Below, in pieces: positions 42,891 to 54,994 of a DNA stretch of 64,000 bases; the stretch's first letter is position 1, and the number at the start of each line of letters is the position of its first letter. The DNA comes from Symbiodinium microadriaticum. Taxonomy: Eukaryota; Sar; Dinophyceae; Suessiales; Symbiodiniaceae. Below the pieces are notes generated by a model that worked only from the letters and a program-made list of their open reading frames with translations, had not been told where the DNA came from and ran no database searches. A program made the translations under genes and the position numbers. The stretch spans positions 85,711-149,710 of the forward strand of contig LSRX01000701.1 in NCBI GenBank assembly GCA_001939145.1, read 5' to 3'.

Positions 42891-42936
42891 ATATATACAT
42901 CTATACATATATATATATATGTGTGTGTGTGTACAC
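42890..42936. repeat. TA/TG microsatellite
   Basis: ACATATATATATATATG runs into (TG)n, about 45 bp in all. Confidence 0.85.
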
Positions 42937-43009
42937 ATACATATTATTAGCTATATGTGAATATGGTCGTAGAGTGTCGGCAATGGCCGGGGGGGGGCGC
43001 TAATCCGTA

Positions 43010-43100
43010 TGTTCCAATCGTTCCACTCGCTCCGACCGTTCCAGTCGTTCCAGTTCTTCCACTCGCTCCGACCGTTGCGCTCCACTCGTGCCACTCGTAC
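43010..43100. repeat. Nonamer-type minisatellite CGTTCCACT
   Basis: CGTTCCACTCGCTCCGACCG-type units of about 9-15 bp are repeated for about 90 bp, giving a Gly/Thr/Val-repeat frame on the minus strand. The phrase CGCGAGTGGC recurs near 45,045 and 45,170. Confidence 0.75.
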
Positions 43101-43278
43101 AGAAGCGCGTAAGATATGTTAAATGCGGATAGGCTGGCTTGCGGGGTCGCCACAAACACCCTAGGTCTCGCAAAGGCTCTTTCAAAATGTTCAAACAGAA
43201 AGTGCGAAGCACCAAAACAAATAGATAGCCAAAATTCTGAAAGAAACACCCTAACATCTTTTCAGCAGCTTGCTCCTG

Positions 43279-43410
43279 GCAAGAGAGCGAAGGGAGCGTG
43301 CCCAACTAGCAGCCTTGATTTGGAAAGAGAACAAAAGGAGCACATCCAACCAGCACCTTTGTGTAGGCAAGAGAGCAAAAGGACCGCGTCAACTGGCACC
43401 TTTGTGTGGG
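43279..43410 (+). repeat. Three tandem 44-bp units
   Basis: Units begin GCAAGAGAGC or GAAAGAGAAC at 43,279, 43,323 and 43,367, each followed by AAAAGGA-like sequence and ending CACCTTTGTGTGG-like. Similarity is about 70-80% by eye. They lie inside an open plus-strand frame (43,116-43,706), but since 44 is not a multiple of 3 the repeat is not a protein repeat. Confidence 0.85.
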
Positions 43411-45240
43411 CAATTGCTATTTGGTTCCTCAGGTTACTCTCCGTGTCCCCTTCCCGGTTGCTATTTGGTTGCTCGGCTTCCTCGGTTGCTGTCTTCTCTT
43501 CTCTACCCCTCTCCGCTGTTAGTTATTTGGTTCAACTTTGGGCCACCCTCCAAAGTTCCCAAATGACCGCACATTTTGACCGCACCCACTTTCAGACCAC
43601 AAACTCTCACCGTTTCTTCTGGTGCTCGGCCACATCCAGCCCCAGCCGCAACCGTTACGGGCACCCCCGCCACCTTCCCTCCCTCCAACCCCCCCGGATA
43701 GATTAGTGGCCCAGCCCCTGAACTGTTTCGCCCTTCTAAGCCCCAGAACTAACACCTTTACGGCTTTGGGTGTTGGGTCTGCCTTGATTTGGGGTTGAGT
43801 TTGCCTTGTCCGTAAGGTTGGGGGCCTGGGTCTTGTTTGGGAGATCCACTGGTGGCCCAAAGCTCTGACAGGCTGCCCGTCCCGTGGTGTTTGCAGTTTA
43901 GGCTAAATTTTTTTGGGGGGGGGGTTCTCCGTTCTGCTCCACCAAACCTTAACCTTAAGGCTATGCGGTTTGGGGACCCTTTTGAGTTTGCCACTAGATT
44001 TTACGTTACCACCGGGGTGGGTTTGGCGCAAGTTGGGGGTTGGCGGGGTGGGCGGGCTGCGGGTAGGGTGGGTGTCACGAAAAGTGCTGGGGTATGAGAT
44101 TGTCCGGACAGCACCGAGGCATGCAGGGTTTGGGCCTGAGTTTGTTAAGTTGGTTTTCAGGGTGCGTTGGTTGAGGGCTTGGGACCCCTGGATGGTCGCA
44201 AAGCCAATCCCCGAAGTTAAACTGAACCGTAAACCCACGCTTGGAGACACCAACACTTGCAAACCTGGCCGGGCCGGAGCAGGCGGAGGTGGTGCTCCAC
44301 AAAGTTGCTTTGCACCCAGAAGTTGTGCACCAACACCTTACCGTGCCAACAACTTGTGCCACCGCCCAGTTGTCACACCAACTTGTGCCACCACCGCCCC
44401 GCCAGCCCACAAGCCAAGCCAAAAGCCCCCCAAAACCCAAAGGACATCCAACTCAACCCAGTGCTTATAGAGGAGGTAGGAAGGGAGGATGAAGGGCAGG
44501 GGGGCAGAACATTTTCAGAGGAGGGACCCAGCATCTGAGCATCAGCTCGGATTTGTGCGGGTCCCTTTTTGCTTGCACCCAAGATTTCTGTACATGACCA
44601 AGCCCGTACCTGATACACTAGAATAGAACCGGACTCGAAGGTCAAAGCAAGCGATGCCACAATGTAACAAGTGTAGCTACAGTTTGTGCACTGTTCAGTT
44701 TAGTTTCGACACCACAAGTATGTGATGGTGGTTGTGGAAGCAGTAGCAGCAGTCGCAGTCGTAGGAATAGCTGCAGTTAATGACGCAAGGGTACGTGGCA
44801 ATTTTGTGGCAGTAGTAGGATACTTTGAACAGCACAACGACTACGGCCGTTTTGATTCAGCTTGTCCTTTGCCAAATTCTGGAATCAACCCCCCTCGCCT
44901 CTCCCGCCGAAAAAAAGCGGTCTGGGAAATAAGACCCCCCGAATGATCCTCAAGAATTTCCCCCTTGACATAGGCTCGCGCACTTCTATAGCCACTCGCC
45001 CTGTACGTTACCTGCTGCACTCATTCCTTTCGTCTACAGCGCGAGTGGCGAGTTTCGCGAGTGGCTCGGACGACTTCAATTCCTCACCCCCATCCGTTGT
45101 GCAGTCGCACTGTTCTGGGGGCGCCGATGAACCCTGTTCCACTCGTCCGTTCCTGTTGCCTGGCTCTGGCGCGAGTGGCGTGGACGACTTTAATTTCCCC
45201 CCCGCGCGGTCGCAATGCATGTGCTAGAGAATAGTCGCTA
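43411..45240. other. Pyrimidine-rich then purine-rich stretch, no recognised gene
   Basis: 43,640-43,700 is CCCC-rich, 43,905-44,090 is GGGTTGGCGG-rich and 44,330-44,460 is CCAACTTGTGCCACC-rich with short repeats. Frames of 80-185 codons on both strands follow this bias. A CGCGAGTGGC phrase repeats at 45,045 and 45,170, each followed by a GGACGACTT motif. Confidence 0.4.
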
Positions 45241-45243
45241 ACC

Positions 45244-45579
45244 TCAGCCAGGCCAGCCTGCACCTGCATGTGATGCGAAAGGCCTGCGACGGGGATTGTA
45301 CCCTCCCACGCATGCCAGCATAGGCACTATCTGGGTGATCGCTTCCGGGATCCCCGTCTGGGAGGCTTCTTGAGGAGCCCTTCGGCACACATCAGAGTTG
45401 GAAGGGGGCCACGAACACAAAAGCACAACTCCAAGATCTAAATGCTTTTTCAGGGTTCGCTCCCCCCTCCAAGCTACTGCAAAGCCAACCACCCAAGGGA
45501 CCAAGTTGTGCTTCTCCATGTTCTGGAGAGCAAACTCTGTGTCACAAATCAGAACTATAACTAGGGTTGCTTCAAGCAC
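45244..45579 (-). CDS. Candidate exon of unknown gene (minus strand)
   Basis: A 111-codon frame reads LEATLVIVLICDTEFALQNM, later VVGFAVAWRGERTLKKHLDL and SQTGIPEAITQIVPMLACVG. The composition is balanced and the competing plus-strand frames are shorter. It is co-oriented with the frames at 46.9-48.9 kb, but about 1.3 kb of unassigned sequence lies between. No family is recognised. Confidence 0.28.
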   Translation of the reverse strand: MLEATLVIVLICDTEFALQNMEKHNLVPWVVGFAVAWRGERTLKKHLDLGVVLLCSWPPSNSDVCRRAPQEASQTGIPEAITQIVPMLACVGGYNPRRRPFASHAGAGWPG

Positions 45580-46011
45580 AGTGCAGCAACAGAAACCTCA
45601 CTTGGATACCTTCTGCTGAACTTGACCGTGGGATGACCAGGGAGCAACCCAGTGCTGGCATTTGCCGTGGAACGAGACCGATGGATGCCGATGGAATCCA
45701 TCTTGCAACTGCCAACACGGGCATATCGCCGATGGTTTCGTCCGTGGCCAGAGCTCGATGCCAACCTCAGATGGCTCAAGAAAAATAGATCATGACGTTA
45801 CGAAAAATAAAGGGCAGGCCTGTGTCTGGCTTCAGCTGGCTATAGTTTCAAGCTTTTCACAACGGCAAAATGCGTGTGTGCTGGTCCCTGCATCCCCATA
45901 AGAAGAGAAGTCTACATTCAAGCACACTCTGCGCCAACCAAGTGTCTCACAATACCCAATCCTCTACAGTAGCCCACGTCCTACGCCGTCTTAAAAGGGC
46001 ATGTCCATTTA

Positions 46012-46196
46012 CCCTAAACCCTAAACCCTATGGTCCATTTCCAAGTCACTGCCCGGGTTGCTCAAAGTTTCAATCGGCATCGTTCCGTAAAAATGCAGGC
46101 CCAGAGCCGCCTCCATGAGGCACGTCGCTGGAGTGGACCGCAAAAGGCAAAGGGCATATGGCATATATACGTACGTGTATATATATATATAAATAG

Positions 46197-46227
<31 letters not shown>

Positions 46228-46230
46228 GGG
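46012..46230. repeat. CCCTAAA pair and GATA microsatellite
   Basis: ACCCTAAACCCTAAACCC is at 46,012-46,029. GTATATATATATATAAATAG runs into (ATAG)n at 46,176-46,228. Confidence 0.85.
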
Positions 46231-46779
46231 ATCCTATAATATTTCAGGCTCGACGAATTATTGAAGGGGTTTTATTGATCGGGGGTCTACATTTTTGCAA
46301 TTTTGCAATCAGCCAGAATCAAGATTCGGTTTGCTACTGGTAACAAATTGGCCTTACCTCGCACGGCTAGGACTTGTAGCGTGTTTGAGCTGACTCTCCT
46401 GTGCTGGATGCAAGCCCCCTGTGCGGTACCTTCGGCAGCTCATCCCGGTCGAAGTAGCACCTGCACATCCCGCTCGGTCGGCATGCGAGAAAGCGCGAGT
46501 TCCATGGATTCGAAAACACCAATGCCGAGGCACCCCAGCGATTGCCGGATCGGTTGAAGTCTGTGGAATACTGCCTCGTAGGGATTGCAGGGCACGCAAC
46601 CCGGGCAGGAGGAGGGAGCTTACAGTATCAGTCAGGCATTGTTCGACTGTTGTCGCGTCGTCAGGACCTCACTCGAACATGAGCTGCATACAAGCCAAGG
46701 GGCCACCGCGCCGGATCACAGGTTCCTGCTGTAAGGTGCGCAACGGGGCGCAACGTCTTGCATGTCTTGCCGCGTCAAA

Positions 46780-46890
46780 GGCTGGGGAAGGTGGGAATGG
46801 TGGGAGGGGGGGTGCGGGAGGGGGGGAAGGGAGAGATGACGGCGCGAGCGACGAGGCAGTACTGCAGCGAGAAAGAGGACATGGAGACGG
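46780..46890. repeat. Purine-rich tract
   Basis: GGTGGGAGGGGGGGTGCGGG and following GGAGGGGGGGAAGGGAGAG are strongly strand-asymmetric. Gly/Glu or Pro/Ser frames here are artefacts. Confidence 0.7.
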
Positions 46891-46930
46891 AAAGGGACAG
46901 AAGTGAGAAACAAAGAGACAACCGAACAGT

Positions 46931-48850
46931 TCATAGGGGTACATGTTGCAGGCACGAACTCCCATCAACGATGAAACTTCTGCAGTTCTCCTGTGGGCTC
47001 GGCGACCACCCAGCCTTCAGCCTGAAAGCAAATTCAGGATTCCTTCGCTTCTGGGTTTCACTGTTTTTTTGCCGATCGTGAACTGAGCAGCAGTCCAAAA
47101 GCTGACTCTTTAGAAACTCGAAATACTTCCCCTTCGGTACGGCATAATGCACCTCCCAGCCATCTGGTGCTTGAATGGGAGGCTTTTCTGCGGAGGAGAA
47201 TGTGCTCGGATCCGAACGGCTCCTCGAATTTCGTGAAGAACCAGACTGCATGGGCTGACGTTTCGGGCTCATGAGCTCATGTTACAAAGCTCGCCAAGGC
47301 TCCACGGGTGGATGTTGAAGTCCAAGTCTACCCACCGCCAGCGTTGACGCAAAGCCTGCTGGCAATCAAAAAACAACGACCGGTGAAGCCTTCGCCGAAC
47401 TGTCCAAACAGCAAGGGTAACACCCCACGATTGTTGCAGCAAGCTTTTGTTGTTGCTGCTTTGTGCTTTTGCGTGGACAAGCCAAGGCACATCGTGGGGC
47501 AGGAAAGGTGCACGCCAGTCGCTCTGAAAAATTGTGGTCCTGGCAAGCGGCATGCTTTCTCGATTCCCTTGGGTGCAGTATGTCTAGTACTGAACGTTCC
47601 GGCCATGCCGAAAGGACCTCCGCTGCAGCTCCCACATCTGCACTTTGACGATCCGTGGGTTGGGCAAGCAAGGCTGACGGACCTGAGGAACATATGCCAT
47701 GCGGAGCTGTGGGCTGCGCCGCTTGAGAACACTCGGGGCACATCTTGTCCATAAGCAGCAGCTCCCAGTAACAACAGCAGCCGAGTTGCAAAGCTGCACT
47801 CCCAGCGCCGTTTCCGACACAACCCGATGGTTGATTTGGCCTGACACAGATGCCGCTCAAGGGTTGCAACCACATGAGAAACCCACGTGCAATGTTCTCA
47901 GAATGATGTTATGTTTGATGCCAGCAACTCACCAAAACCCAAGTGGATTTGAGGATTCAACCAAATGTGTTCGTTATCCCGGCACCCCCATTGCCAGATC
48001 ACATGCAATCTTCTGCGATGCTGTGAAGATGCTCCCCATTTGGAGACCGTCCGGTGGAAATCGGTCGAATACTGCCAGCCATCCTGGAGGCATGCCGAAC
48101 ACACAGAAACACTCACCGCGTTGGTCGGTAATTAAGCTGACCTGATGTGCACAGGGGCTGCAGTGTCTGTTCTCGTGATTTGCGTGTCCACATATTGACC
48201 AACACCCAGAATCGCGAGAAACAGGCCTTGTCGGCAGGACCATCCGGGTTTATGGTCCATTCGCCCTGCGCCATGGAGTTTTTGGGATTGTCTGGGGGGA
48301 CTAACTTGTTTTGCGCACCTGTGCCCTTGGCATCCCTTGGCGTAATCACGAACTGACCAAGCAGGGGCTCGCCACAGCATGGTTTTTTCATGACACAACA
48401 GCCGATGCAAACATTGCTGCCTTTCAGCACTTCCTGCAAGCGAGTTGAGGTGGTGCAACGTAACAATGTCTCAAGGTGCCCCTTCGGTTCCCGAAACAAA
48501 CCATGGAATCATAAACCGATGTCTCGGGGTCGCTGTATGGCTTCATTGGGTACATGGTTCACTCGTGTTCCCGCATTCCTCTATAATCAAAAAATCGAGC
48601 CTTTTCCCTCATGGCCGGTGGCGGTTCAAGCGGTGGAACTGCGGCTGCCTCGGCGGATGGTGCGCAATTCTCGGATGGTCGCAAGCCCATCGGCAAGGCC
48701 GCGTGCACCCTGGCAAAGGTTTTTACTGAAAGATTTCTGAGGACGTGGCAGCACTGACACTGGTCTTCGTGAGCAGCCAGGGATGCTTGTGGAACCTGAC
48801 CAACACGAACGCTGTCTCCTGCCATTACGCCGCCCGTCGGGAAAACACAT
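46931..48850 (-). pseudogene. Candidate gene of unknown function, frame broken several times (minus strand)
   Basis: Minus-strand pieces in order: 48,825-48,559; 48,499-48,113 (GEPLLGQFVITPRDAKGTGA, then GEWTINPDGPADKACFSRFW); 48,243-47,974 (VFGMPPGWLAVFDRFPPDG, SQKIACDLAMGVPG); 47,847-47,584; 47,553-47,269 (RWRWVDLDFNIHPWSLGELC); and 47,272-46,931 (DGWEVHYAVPKGKYFEFLKS, ending at TGA). The last two are separated by a near-exact 8-bp duplication (GGGCTCAT/GAGCTCAT, 47,265-47,280) whose removal makes them one frame. Some breaks could be short introns. The picture fits a decayed gene or an indel-prone assembly. I do not recognise the family, and chance frames cannot be excluded for the middle part. 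Confidence 0.35.
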
Positions 48851-49489
48851 GCGGGAGTGCCTCGTGTCGACCCATCGCGCTTGCCTGATGTGTCACGGCA
48901 CGCAACAGATCATGATGGACCACTACAAGCAAGTCTTGTCCGGGAGTCATATTTTTTTCTTTGTTGTTATTTTTTTTTGGCTCGGTCAGTCTCTCTCTCG
49001 CTCTCTCTTGAAGTTAGTGTGTCTCACGATACCTATTGCTGTAGAACCGGTCCCACTGCAGGCCGCCCAACACCAAGGCGACAGACTACGGCTGATTATA
49101 AACCCTGCGCATCCCTCGCGATCTTATATTGAATACATTTTTCCTGCGAACCCTCATGCCGGCGTCCGCAGCGGTCCCATGGCCCATTGCAGCAGCCGAA
49201 GGCCAAAGCGACAATCCGAGGCAAAAGGTCACGCCCAGGGCGTGTTCACAACATGCGGCTGGCGAGCGGAGGTTGGGAAGGTGAGTTGGCGAGGATGTCG
49301 CCCAGGGGCGGCAACTCCCCGTCGACATTGACCGTGCCAGTAAGGGGCAGCGAGACCACGCCCGGCACCTTGCAAAAAGGCGGACAAAGGTAGCACCCCC
49401 GAATTTCAAGCGCAATGACAGTGAGTAGCGCATCTCACAGTGGGCAAGGCAACTCCTGCGGTACGGCCCCAAGCCTGTGTGGGAAATCG

Positions 49490-49760
49490 CCCATCCATCC
49501 AGTCCATCCCCCCCCTCCATCCACCCCCTGCCCCCCCCCTTCTCCCAACCTCCCTCGGAGGTGGTGTGGTGTGGATGGAGGGGATGGAGGCGGAATGGAT
49601 GGAGGTGTCGTGTCTGGTGGATGGGGGGGGGGGTGTGGATGGATTGGGGTTGTGTGGGGATGGGTGGATGGAGGGCTGGGTGGTGTGGGGAAGGGGGGGA
49701 GTGTGGATGGAAAGGTGGTGCAGATGGAGGGTGGGCAGGGTTGGCTGGAGGGGTGGTAAA
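49490..49760. repeat. C-rich/G-rich fold-back with CCATCC and GGATGG repeats
   Basis: CCATCCATCCAGTCCATCCC and related C-rich sequence at 49,490-49,555 are followed by GGATGGAGGGGATGGAGG-type G-rich sequence to 49,745. The two halves are complementary in type and predict a long imperfect hairpin and G-quadruplex-prone DNA. The overlapping frames on both strands are artefacts. Confidence 0.8.
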
Positions 49761-49904
49761 CCCAAACCGAACCGCACCGCACGCTTTAGGATCGAGGCAC
49801 GCCGTAGGAAAACCAAACCGAACCGTGCCGAACCGCAACACCCGTCATTATTCCCTGGAGGCATTGTCCGGTGGTATTTGAATGAAGCTTATACGGCAAG
49901 GGTT

Positions 49905-50020
49905 TGAGGCCGGCTTCAACGAGCTCTCAGGTGCAAATCCCTAATATTCTTGGGCGGTGTTGGATGAGGCCATGAAGTACCACCTGGAAGCCGCCTTCAC
50001 CGAGGCTTCAAATGGGCGTT
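49905..50020. repeat. GCCGGCTTCA minisatellite, first block
   Basis: GGCCGGCTTCAACGAG, a TTGGGCGGTGTTGGATGAGG segment and GAAGCCGCCTTCACCGAGG are diverged copies of the repeat that forms the block at 50.5-50.8 kb. Confidence 0.7.
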
Positions 50021-50514
50021 GTTTTTCCTGTTCTTTATTTTGGTTGCAACTTGTAACTCGGATAATCCCTTTGCGTTTCGCCCTTGCGTGCTCTTGCGTG
50101 GACACAGCTTTAAACGCATTCCTAGCTTGAAGCCTATACAAGCCAAGTGACAACGAAAAATTGACAGTTTTGCTTGCGCGCGATGTCTTGTATGTCTACA
50201 TACTTGTCGGAGATTCCCAGACCTCGGGATGTGCTCTTCTGCAATGCTCCATGCCTCATCAGAACGACACGTGCCCCCGTGGCAAACGCGGGGCGGCGGC
50301 GTTGAAGCCTGACCCTTGCCATCAACGGATTCTACACCAAGCAGACCATCTTAACCTAGGTAGCATTATACACTGCTTATTCCCTTGCGTGCGCTTGCGC
50401 CGTGCCGTGTTTGGAGCAGGTCCCCAAACCTGAATCAAAATTTCAGAGAGCGCTGTTAATCTACGGTCAAAGGCCGGGGGTTTAGAACAACTTTCAAACG
50501 CAGCCAGCCTAAAC

Positions 50515-50800
50515 GAGGCCTCGGTGTGAGGGTGGTCTTGAATTTGAAGAAGCCGGCTTCAACGAGGCTTCATCTCCAAATCCCGAACACTGGGCGGTGT
50601 TTGATGGGCCTGTGAGGTACCACTTTACTTTGAAGCCGGCTTCACCAGGCCTCCAATGCGGCCAGCCAGACCAGGCCCCGACATCAGGGCGGTGTTGGAG
50701 CCGGCTTCGGCGCAGTTTCAGGTGCAAATTCCCAATGCTGGGCTGTGTTTGTTTGAAGGCAGCTTCACCGAGGCTTCAAATGCACTTCCCCTACGGCTGC
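50515..50800. repeat. GAAGCCGGCTTC-containing degenerate tandem repeat
   Basis: Four units at about 50,549, 50,630, 50,698 and 50,757 start with the palindrome GAAGCCGGCTTC or a variant, followed by ACCGAGGCTTCAAATGC-like sequence and CTGGGCGGTGTTTGATG-like sequence. The period is 59-81 bp. The palindromic start lets each unit pair with its neighbours. Confidence 0.75.
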
Positions 50801-53480
50801 GAACTGCAATCCCCATATTACGCTGGTATTTTTTGCCTATGGGAGTATCAGTTTGACGCCGCTTGCAAGTTCCCAGCCAGTCACTATGCAGCTGAGTCAC
50901 GTGCGCAAATGCTGCCTCATGATTTCTGTTTTTCTGTTGTGGCCCTTCCTTGCCAAAATATGTCCGAGCGAAACGTCCCACAACCACCTTTAGTGTCGGG
51001 AAGCGGCCGCAGCGGCAGCGTGGTAGGGTCTGTGAAGAAGGGGTTCGCCGAGCGGGATGGCAGTGGGCATTCGCGGCAATTATGGCGGCTGCGTCCAAGC
51101 CCCCCCCAAGCGGACCGCAGAGCGACGACAAGCAGTAGCAAGGACCTTGCGTATTTGCAGCCGGCATGCCGCCGTGGCACCAACTGCGATGGCTCAAAGC
51201 AGTAGTGCCGCAATCTTACAACCGCCAGAAACCCAACCCACAGCAACAAATCACCCTCTCATCAAACGCATCCATCTGTTTTTCTATACACGATGATTTA
51301 TAATTGTTTGTGGACATGTTCCGCAAGTTTCAAGTTTTTCAGGCGTGGGTCGGAGCCTTCGTGCCAGGAGAGTCACTCATACCGAAATAACAATTTCCAT
51401 GGCGGAACACTTTTTGGTTGACCCCGTCCTTAGATCAGGGCATCTCCTATCGTTTTACAATGGTGGCAAAGTCACGATACACTACTTCTATACAGAAATT
51501 CAGCACAAAACATGCGGCAGTGCAAGGCGTGGTGTGGGTTTTGAACTTCCTCCGCTCTTCATTTCGAGGTGCGTGCGCCTCGTGCAGTCATGAAGCACTG
51601 GTTTCGCAGAGCATGCGAAGCTTCTTGGGATGTGGGCAATCCGTTGGGCCGAGGGTTTATGTTTCTAACGACCAGAAAAAGATGCTTGCAAACCACAGTT
51701 TTAAGGCTTTCGGGCTTCTGGCCCGACAGAAGTTCGATCACCAATTTCGAGACATTGTTTCGTTCACAAAACTTCGACACATTTACGAAACCCATTCGAA
51801 ACCCTAAACTCCCGAAGGTCTGTGATGAACGCAGCAAGAAGCGAAGGTTCCAATAAGTTATTTACCTACAATCGTAACATCGCCGAATTCAAGGTATCGT
51901 CTTCAAGGCGTCGCCTGTCGTCTTACAAGTCGCCGTTATAATTTTCAACATTCGAAACCAACATTCAGTGATTTGGCCCCAGCTAATGGAAGTAACTAGT
52001 CGCGCAGCCCGAGGCCATGCTTCTAGCATTCAACAAATGTGTCTGGAGATTCAATCTTCAACCTTAACGATTTGAAATGATTTGATGTGTGGGAAACTGT
52101 GAAGGGATCAAGAATCAGGAACGTTGTCCTCTTGACGATTTCTCTGTTGAGCTGGCCTAATCGTCGGTGAAAGCCGCTGATGATCACAATGCCGGTCTAC
52201 CACGCCAACACAAGGATTGGCTGGGTCTATGTCTATGTTCCGGACCTACACAGAAACAGCGCGGCAAAAACCATGAAATCGGTTGGGTCGGATATGGCAG
52301 CGGCAGTGGCGCGGCCACTCCCACCATCCCACGAACGGGATTTTGCGCACGCCCACGACGAAGTCAATGAATAACTCCACGCCGTGGCCAATAAATAAAA
52401 ACCCGTTTGCAAACACCAAGAAGAATGGGACAGAGGACAAACGTTCAACCATTCAACTGAGCAGCTGCGACGTTTCGTCGCATCCCAAGCTGTGTAGGCC
52501 TGGAGCCGCGCTTTGGGTGGCGGGCCGGGCCAAGTGCTGTGCTCGGGGTCTCGGTTGTCGCACCGTAACAATCCGCACGCATTCCAAATTTCACGCTGCA
52601 AGCTTGTGTGCGGCAGGCCAAACCGAGAATACTGCCTGCAAGGGGGCCATGACGTGGTTTATTTCCACCGCAAAAACCACAGGACTATCGCGCGGTGCCC
52701 GGCGCGGCCACAGGACTAAACGCAGTCCCAGCGTGTCCCAACGTGCCCCCGCGAGAGGCTCCTGCGGCTGGGGCCCTGGTCCTTCTCCGATTTTAGCTGC
52801 GCAGGATGTAGCCGCTACAAATATTGCTGCGCCTCAGCTGCACGGCTTCGACGCCTAACTGCCACCTGGCGGTTGCGAGGAGGCAGTGACGAGCGTGACC
52901 AAGGTCTGGGTATTTGTGACGCTTCTTGTGGCGCGCTGCCTTAGTCACGCCGCAGCCCGGCTCCACGTGGGGCATGTAACGTGTGAAGGGGAAACCACCT
53001 CGCATGCCAAAGCGGCAACGTTGGCGACAACCTCAAGGCGCCTCTCATCGCGAGCGTCATGTCAGCCACAAGGACGCGGCAACCACACGAAGGTCACGGG
53101 CTCGGGGCCCAACAGCCCAAACATTGCAAGCGACGCTGCCTTCCACAGGTGAAGGCGTTAAGCGACATGGCTGGAAATGCATTGCGGCTGCCGGGTGTTG
53201 CCGCCAGGCACACCAGGATGAAACATGATCAAATTACCTCGAGCCAAATCTTGGGACAAAGGCTCGACTTCAATCGACGTCTGCAGAACTCTACGCTATA
53301 CGTGTACGCCCTGCGGCACATGGCATGGGAGTGAAGTCACCCCAGGCGGGGTGATGTCAGTCCAACAACATCTCAACTTTAGCCATTCATTCCGCAAGGG
53401 CACGCATTTTTGAAGTGCTCGCGGTTTGCTCTTAAAATGGCGCGCGCCCTGCGCACCGTGGGTTGAGAAGACTCATTAGT
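50800..53480. other. GC-rich stretch without a recognised gene
   Basis: Frames on both strands reach 110-200 codons, as expected at this GC content, and compete everywhere. The minus-strand frame 52,246-52,452 has a hydrophobic run (SVPFFLVFANGFLFIGHGVE), and the plus-strand frame antisense to it (52,180-52,374) is equally plausible. I cannot choose, and no family is recognised. Confidence 0.35.
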
Positions 53481-53863
53481 GCAATAATAAACATGACTAG
53501 ATGCTAAAACCCCAAAAGTGGATGCTGATTGTACTTTCCAATCCGCCCCAGTTCAATTTTCAGGATGCGTTGCGGACGCTGGGGTTTCCACAGCTCCTCT
53601 TCGGCAGAAAGTGCGGATGTGTGTGCACGTGTGCGGAGGTGGAGGTAGGTATGCGTCTCCAACCAAACGAGGTGACCGAGACTGTTTTGGATAGCACGAG
53701 CTTGTGCACACGAGGACCAGCGCCGCACCTCGAAAACGACCCCGAGTGCCCCACAAGCTTTGGGGATTGCACACTTCGCGAATATCATACATTCGGTTTC
53801 ATGGACCAAACAGCAACACCCAAGCAAACGCCCCATTCCACAAGCAACCGTTCCCCCCCCCAC

Positions 53864-53912
53864 ACACCCACACACACACAAACACAGACACACAGACACA
53901 CACACACACAAG
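53864..53912. repeat. CA microsatellite
   Basis: (CA)n with ACACAGACACACAGAC interruptions, about 50 bp. Confidence 0.9.
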
Positions 53913-53939
53913 TGAGTACCCCTAACATCAGAGCACCCA

Positions 53940-54300
53940 AACCCCGCCAGTCCCCATGTAGACAGTCGATTCCACTCCACAAGCACCCGCTCGAGACACA
54001 CATCAGTGGCAGCACAACACCGCAAAGCCAATCGCAAGCACCTAAGCAAGAAACACATCAGTGGCATCGCAGCAAGCAGCAAATCAACACCAGCCATTCC
54101 CGATGCAGACGCTCGATTTCGCAAACACCCGCTCGAGAAACACGTCAGCGGCAGCAAGGCAAAACCAACCAGTTCCCATGTAAACGCTCGATTGTGCAAG
54201 CTTAGGACACCACATCAGTGGCATCGCAGCAAGCAGCAAGTCAAAACCAGCGATTCTCCGTGTAGACGCTCGATTACGCAAGCACCAACTCGAGACATAT
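53940..54300. repeat. Degenerate ~75-bp tandem repeat
   Basis: The anchor TAGACGCTCGATT (or variants) appears near 53,959, 54,106, 54,183 and 54,264, spaced about 147, 77 and 81 bp. Each is followed by CACCCGCTCGAGACAC-like sequence, and most by a CATCAGTGGCATCGCAGC-like segment. The frame covering it (53,501-54,205 and 54,006-54,386, +) therefore shows a repeating Ser/Lys/Gln/Arg peptide without family resemblance. Confidence 0.75.
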
Positions 54301-54994
54301 GTGGCGTCACAAAATATCCAAGCTTTACACTGCGCACGGTACTGGACCGCGCAGAAACAACAGACTGGATGGGAGACAACATATGATAGATAGAGGTATT
54401 GAGAACTAGCTCAAACCCTGCGGCACATGGGGTTGGGACGACGTTGCCCCGGCAAGGACGACTTAAACCCACCGCTAGTAACAATGTCAATCAATTCATG
54501 AATATTCATGACGAGGTGCCAACAGAACAACCCGGCATACCCCGTCCTGACACCGGCTGTAGAGAACCATGGCTCGTGCGGCGAGACATTGGACTGCAAT
54601 GAAGCCAAGGACCAAGGGCATTTGTTTCAGCGCCTCAAGCGGCGCCAAAGCGAAACAAAGGGACTTGAAGAGGCGAAAGCGACAGAGCGTGCGACGGCTT
54701 GTTCCAACTGGATAGCACGAGTCGCAAGTGTGCCCGATCTATGGCATGCAGTGTGGTGGTCGTCACCGGCGGCGTCAGTCAGTCGCAAGAAGCAGCGAGA
54801 CGTGCGCAGGGCAAACAGGTGAACAGTGAATACGGAACTCAGCACTGGGCGATACTGGGCGGCTCTAACACTTTCGTGTGTGTGTGTGTGGGCCGGACCG
54901 CGAGAGGTGCGGTGACCGCGCCGCAAAGTTGGATGGTGTGGCATCATAGAGAGCCCCTCGCAGCGAAACGTCGGCAGCTTACAGTGGCGCTGAT

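Noticed and set aside
49086..49907. Pro/His/Gly-rich frames of 114-251 codons on both strands
   Set aside because: They follow the CCATCC/GGATGG simple sequence and have no protein character.
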